Under the pieces are notes generated by a model, which did not search any database, was not told the origin of the DNA, and saw only the letters and a list, made by a program, of their open reading frames with translations. A DNA stretch of 64,000 nt, taken from NCBI GenBank assembly GCA_964478735.1, contig CAYZJB010000011.1, forward strand, positions 1-64,000, in the 5' to 3' direction. Shown in pieces: positions 61,571 to 64,000 of this stretch. Within the stretch, counting starts at the first letter, position 1; every line of letters begins with the position of its first letter. The position numbers and the translations under genes were made by a program. Source of the DNA: CAYZJB01 sp964478735 (GTDB lineage Bacteria > CLD3 > SB21).

Positions 61571-64000
61571 ATGAATAGAAGGAAATTGTTAGTAACGGGC
61601 ATCGTTGCCGTGACGCTGACTATCCTCGGGATGGTAGTGGCGTCTCCTTTCGGTGAAGCCCGTGTCGACAGAAATACACGTTTGAAATTGTCTTTGAAAA
61701 AGCCGGACATCACAGATATCCAGTTTATAGGCGTCAATAACTGGAGCTACGTGATGCGAAACAACGGTTCCTATTTCTACGATTCGCCTGACGCCGATGG
61801 CAATGGCAACAACGCCGGCGGTGAATTCCCCCGAGGTTCCGGTACGACGATTGTCTTTGCGGGTGGTTTATACATTGCTAGCCTGAAGAATGGAATCAAG
61901 GTCGTCAGCGAAACGGAATTCGTATCGGAGTTCCAACCGGGCCGAATAATCAATGAAGCCGTTCCCTTCTCGGAACTTACGGCTGATGACCCTGCTTTAG
62001 CCGATAACCGTGTCTATGTCATCGGGCGCAAAATCACCGACGGTGACGATGACGTATGGCCGGCTGAAGGTATTCGAAATTCGGAAGGAGACGCGGCGGT
62101 TATTGCTGACGGACAAACGTGGGCGGTTTTTAACGACTTGGATACACAGCTCAGCCAGGAAGGCGCCAGTGTCAGTCCGGACCCTGGACTCGGCATGCAG
62201 ATTATCCTTGAGTCCTATGCGATTTCGGCTGGTCCCTTACAGGACGTCGTTTTCATGAGGTTTATTATCGAGAATAAGACGGACGTCAATTACACGAATT
62301 CGTACCTTGGATTGTGGATGGATCCCGATGTCGACAACGCGTCGAACGATATCGTTGGTGTTGATACGGCCCGAGGTCTCGGGTTCTGTTACAATGCCGA
62401 TAATTCCGATCAGGCATTTTGCACGGGTTTCGACTTCTTCCAAGGTCCGATCGTAAACACGGCCGATGTGAGCGCCACCTTGGCTGCTAAGTTTGCGGCT
62501 AACACGACTGTTCTTGTCTGGGATGAGGTCGTTGCTCGTTATGTGCCGACGACACTTCCCCCTGGCCAGATTTGGCTTGGCGCAACATCCTTCAATACGT
62601 ACGCCAATGGGACCGACCCGGAGGATAATATTGAAAGATACAATCTGCTGGCCGGCCTTTTTGCGAATGGAAATGCGAAGTTCGGGCAAGGGATCAGCGA
62701 TTATTATGCATTTCGAGGAAATCCGGTGACCACAACCGGTCCGGACGTCGCGACGACGGCAGACCAGGCCGATCAACGCATGCTTCACGGTGTTGGACCT
62801 TTTACGATCGGAGCCGGAGACGCCCAGACAATTTGGGCTGGTGTGGTCGGTGCCGGTGGAAGCGATCGGATTAATGCTGTCGCCAACATGTTTGCTACGG
62901 ATGACGTGGCTCAGATTACATTTAATGCGGGTTTAATTGCCCCGGTTCCACCGGATGTGCCTGAAATCTCGGTTTCGGCTTTGAATGGGCAGGTGGTTGT
63001 TACGTGGAAAAACAACGCCGAGTTCTCCGAAGATATTGTCGGAGAAATCCAGAATATCAGTACAAGCGGTAATTTTACCGAGGATTACTTGAAGTATGAC
63101 TTCCAAGGTTACCGTGTGTGGAAAAGCCGTACAGGCCTGAGCGGCAGCTACACGATGCTGGCCGAGTATGATAAGATCGATAATTTTACAGTTATCGAAA
63201 ACCTCAGTGTAAACTCGCGGGGAAACCTCGAAAAAGCCGACGTGGTGGTTGGTACCAACAGCGGTCTTAGGTATTCTTACGTGGATGACGATGTCGTCAA
63301 TGGCCAGACGTATTACTATGGCGTTACCGCCTATGACGCGCAGCCGTATATCGCACGTACGGACATTTCGTTCGATGATCCCATTGTAGGAACCATTGAT
63401 GCTCCGTCGGCGTTGCCTATTTCCCTGGAGACGTCTCCGACAGATAATGTCGTGAGCGTTGTTCCCATGGCTCCGCTCGTCGGACAGGATTACTCGGCTT
63501 CTGTTTCAACGGTAACGCACAGCGCCGGTATCAGTGATGGCAGCGTCGTACTCGAAGTCGTTGATCCGACTCTGGTGAAGAGCCAGAACTACACATTGGA
63601 GTTCTTCAGTATTCCTGTGGACTGCGTCGGAGCGCCGCTAGTGGGCTCTGCAGGCGGAATTGCGTATCGAATTGTATCTGGTACGTCAATTCTGACATTG
63701 GATAATCGGGTAGATGATCCGCGCACGTTTTATGATGTGAATGGAAATGACACGTTCAACGTCGGCATCGATATTCGGCTGGACGATTCGAAATTTGGTG
63801 TGACACAGGCGTCTTCGGCTGATGAGGCAACAGAAGAACCCGTGATTGTGGACGGAATTAAGATTACCGTGTTCGGTCCCGCCCTTGATGCCAAATTCTT
63901 CCAGGTTATATCAACAGGAGGCGGTGCTCTTTCGGCTCCGGACATGGGTGCCTTTGCATTCAACGCTTGGGGTTTCCCGACAATTGACGGACAACCTGCA
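61571..64000 (+). CDS. Large exported protein, partial at the window edge
   Basis: An ATG at 61571 with AGGAG nine bases before it opens a frame of 810 codons with no stop up to the window end, so the protein is longer than shown. The N-terminus MNRRKLLVTGIVAVTLTILG is a signal peptide. Segments such as FIGVNNWSYVMRNNGSYFYD, MRFIIENKTDVNYTNSYLGL and GLWMDPDVDN, and a fibronectin-like stretch (VPEISVSALNGQVVVTWKNN, YRVWKSR, YYYGVTAYDAQPY), suggest a multi-domain beta-rich surface or secreted protein. Its position directly after the TonB-dependent receptor suggests they work together, as paired receptor and surface protein often do. I do not recognise a named family. Confidence 0.75.
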   Translation, partial: MNRRKLLVTGIVAVTLTILGMVVASPFGEARVDRNTRLKLSLKKPDITDIQFIGVNNWSYVMRNNGSYFYDSPDADGNGNNAGGEFPRGSGTTIVFAGGLYIASLKNGIKVVSETEFVSEFQPGRIINEAVPFSELTADDPALADNRVYVIGRKITDGDDDVWPAEGIRNSEGDAAVIADGQTWAVFNDLDTQLSQEGASVSPDPGLGMQIILESYAISAGPLQDVVFMRFIIENKTDVNYTNSYLGLWMDPDVDNASNDIVGVDTARGLGFCYNADNSDQAFCTGFDFFQGPIVNTADVSATLAAKFAANTTVLVWDEVVARYVPTTLPPGQIWLGATSFNTYANGTDPEDNIERYNLLAGLFANGNAKFGQGISDYYAFRGNPVTTTGPDVATTADQADQRMLHGVGPFTIGAGDAQTIWAGVVGAGGSDRINAVANMFATDDVAQITFNAGLIAPVPPDVPEISVSALNGQVVVTWKNNAEFSEDIVGEIQNISTSGNFTEDYLKYDFQGYRVWKSRTGLSGSYTMLAEYDKIDNFTVIENLSVNSRGNLEKADVVVGTNSGLRYSYVDDDVVNGQTYYYGVTAYDAQPYIARTDISFDDPIVGTIDAPSALPISLETSPTDNVVSVVPMAPLVGQDYSASVSTVTHSAGISDGSVVLEVVDPTLVKSQNYTLEFFSIPVDCVGAPLVGSAGGIAYRIVSGTSILTLDNRVDDPRTFYDVNGNDTFNVGIDIRLDDSKFGVTQASSADEATEEPVIVDGIKITVFGPALDAKFFQVISTGGGALSAPDMGAFAFNAWGFPTIDGQPA

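Overview
The window reads as a chromosomal segment of a Gram-negative bacterium of the Bacteroidota/Chlorobiota-like (FCB) assemblage or a neighbouring candidate phylum. The grounds are a SusC-like TonB-dependent receptor with a carboxypeptidase-regulatory N-terminal domain, a Bacteroidota-style Rhs core fragment, a two-component propeller sensor kinase, an LptD-type outer-membrane protein, GTP-dependent PEP carboxykinase and Bacteroidota-like sequence in FtsK. I cannot place it more finely by reading alone. Genes are dense, and many neighbours overlap by ATGA, GTGA or TAATG, so translational coupling is common. No rRNA, tRNA, CRISPR array, integrase or transposase was seen.

Layout. 1-480: 3' part of a broken Rhs core gene (minus strand) cut by the window edge. 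479-2692: pabC-pabB for p-aminobenzoate (folate) synthesis, then a possible small RNA with its own terminator. 2927-9229 (minus): a rpe - HcrB-like FAD subunit - TonB - SGNH hydrolase - purD - cell-wall amidase operon. 9340-10584: a lipoprotein and a stand-alone receiver domain. 10654-12731: promoter, TPP riboswitch, intrinsic terminator and thiC. 12919-19833: pckG with terminator, a methyltransferase, gcvT and ftsK.

19883-35088 is a long co-directional surface-polysaccharide region. It holds a LolA-like protein, a flippase-like membrane protein that apparently starts at CTG, a Wza-type export protein, a Wzc-type tyrosine kinase, a UDP-glucuronate epimerase-like enzyme, a GT-C-like membrane protein, a Wzx flippase, a LegB-like dehydratase, a methyltransferase, GT4 and GT9 glycosyltransferases, and a sugar-nucleotide module (nucleotidyltransferase, two tandem FdtA/WxcM-like cupins, DegT aminotransferase). 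The module points to an amino-deoxy sugar. uvrA follows, meeting the lptD-dtd pair tail to tail with no spacer.

41097-44125 (minus) is an ergothioneine locus (flavin reductase, zinc ribbon, egtB, egtD). Facing away from it are a small zinc-ribbon membrane protein and a PLP decarboxylase. Then come a glycogen debranching enzyme and citrate synthase (separate minus-strand units, gltA with a terminator), a decayed gene, nth coupled to a 1131-residue propeller sensor kinase, a 115-bp MITE-like palindromic element, and smc. The right end has a strong promoter, a long structured leader, a TonB-dependent receptor and a very long exported protein that runs off the edge.

Most interesting items: the tandem cupin pair in which each copy keeps a different half of the family's hallmark residues, the solitary 4-hydroxybenzoyl-CoA-reductase-type FAD/[4Fe-4S] subunit, the possible stand-alone RNA at 2771-2851, the MITE-like element, the CTG-initiated membrane protein, and the structured leader with two possible starts before the TonB-dependent receptor.
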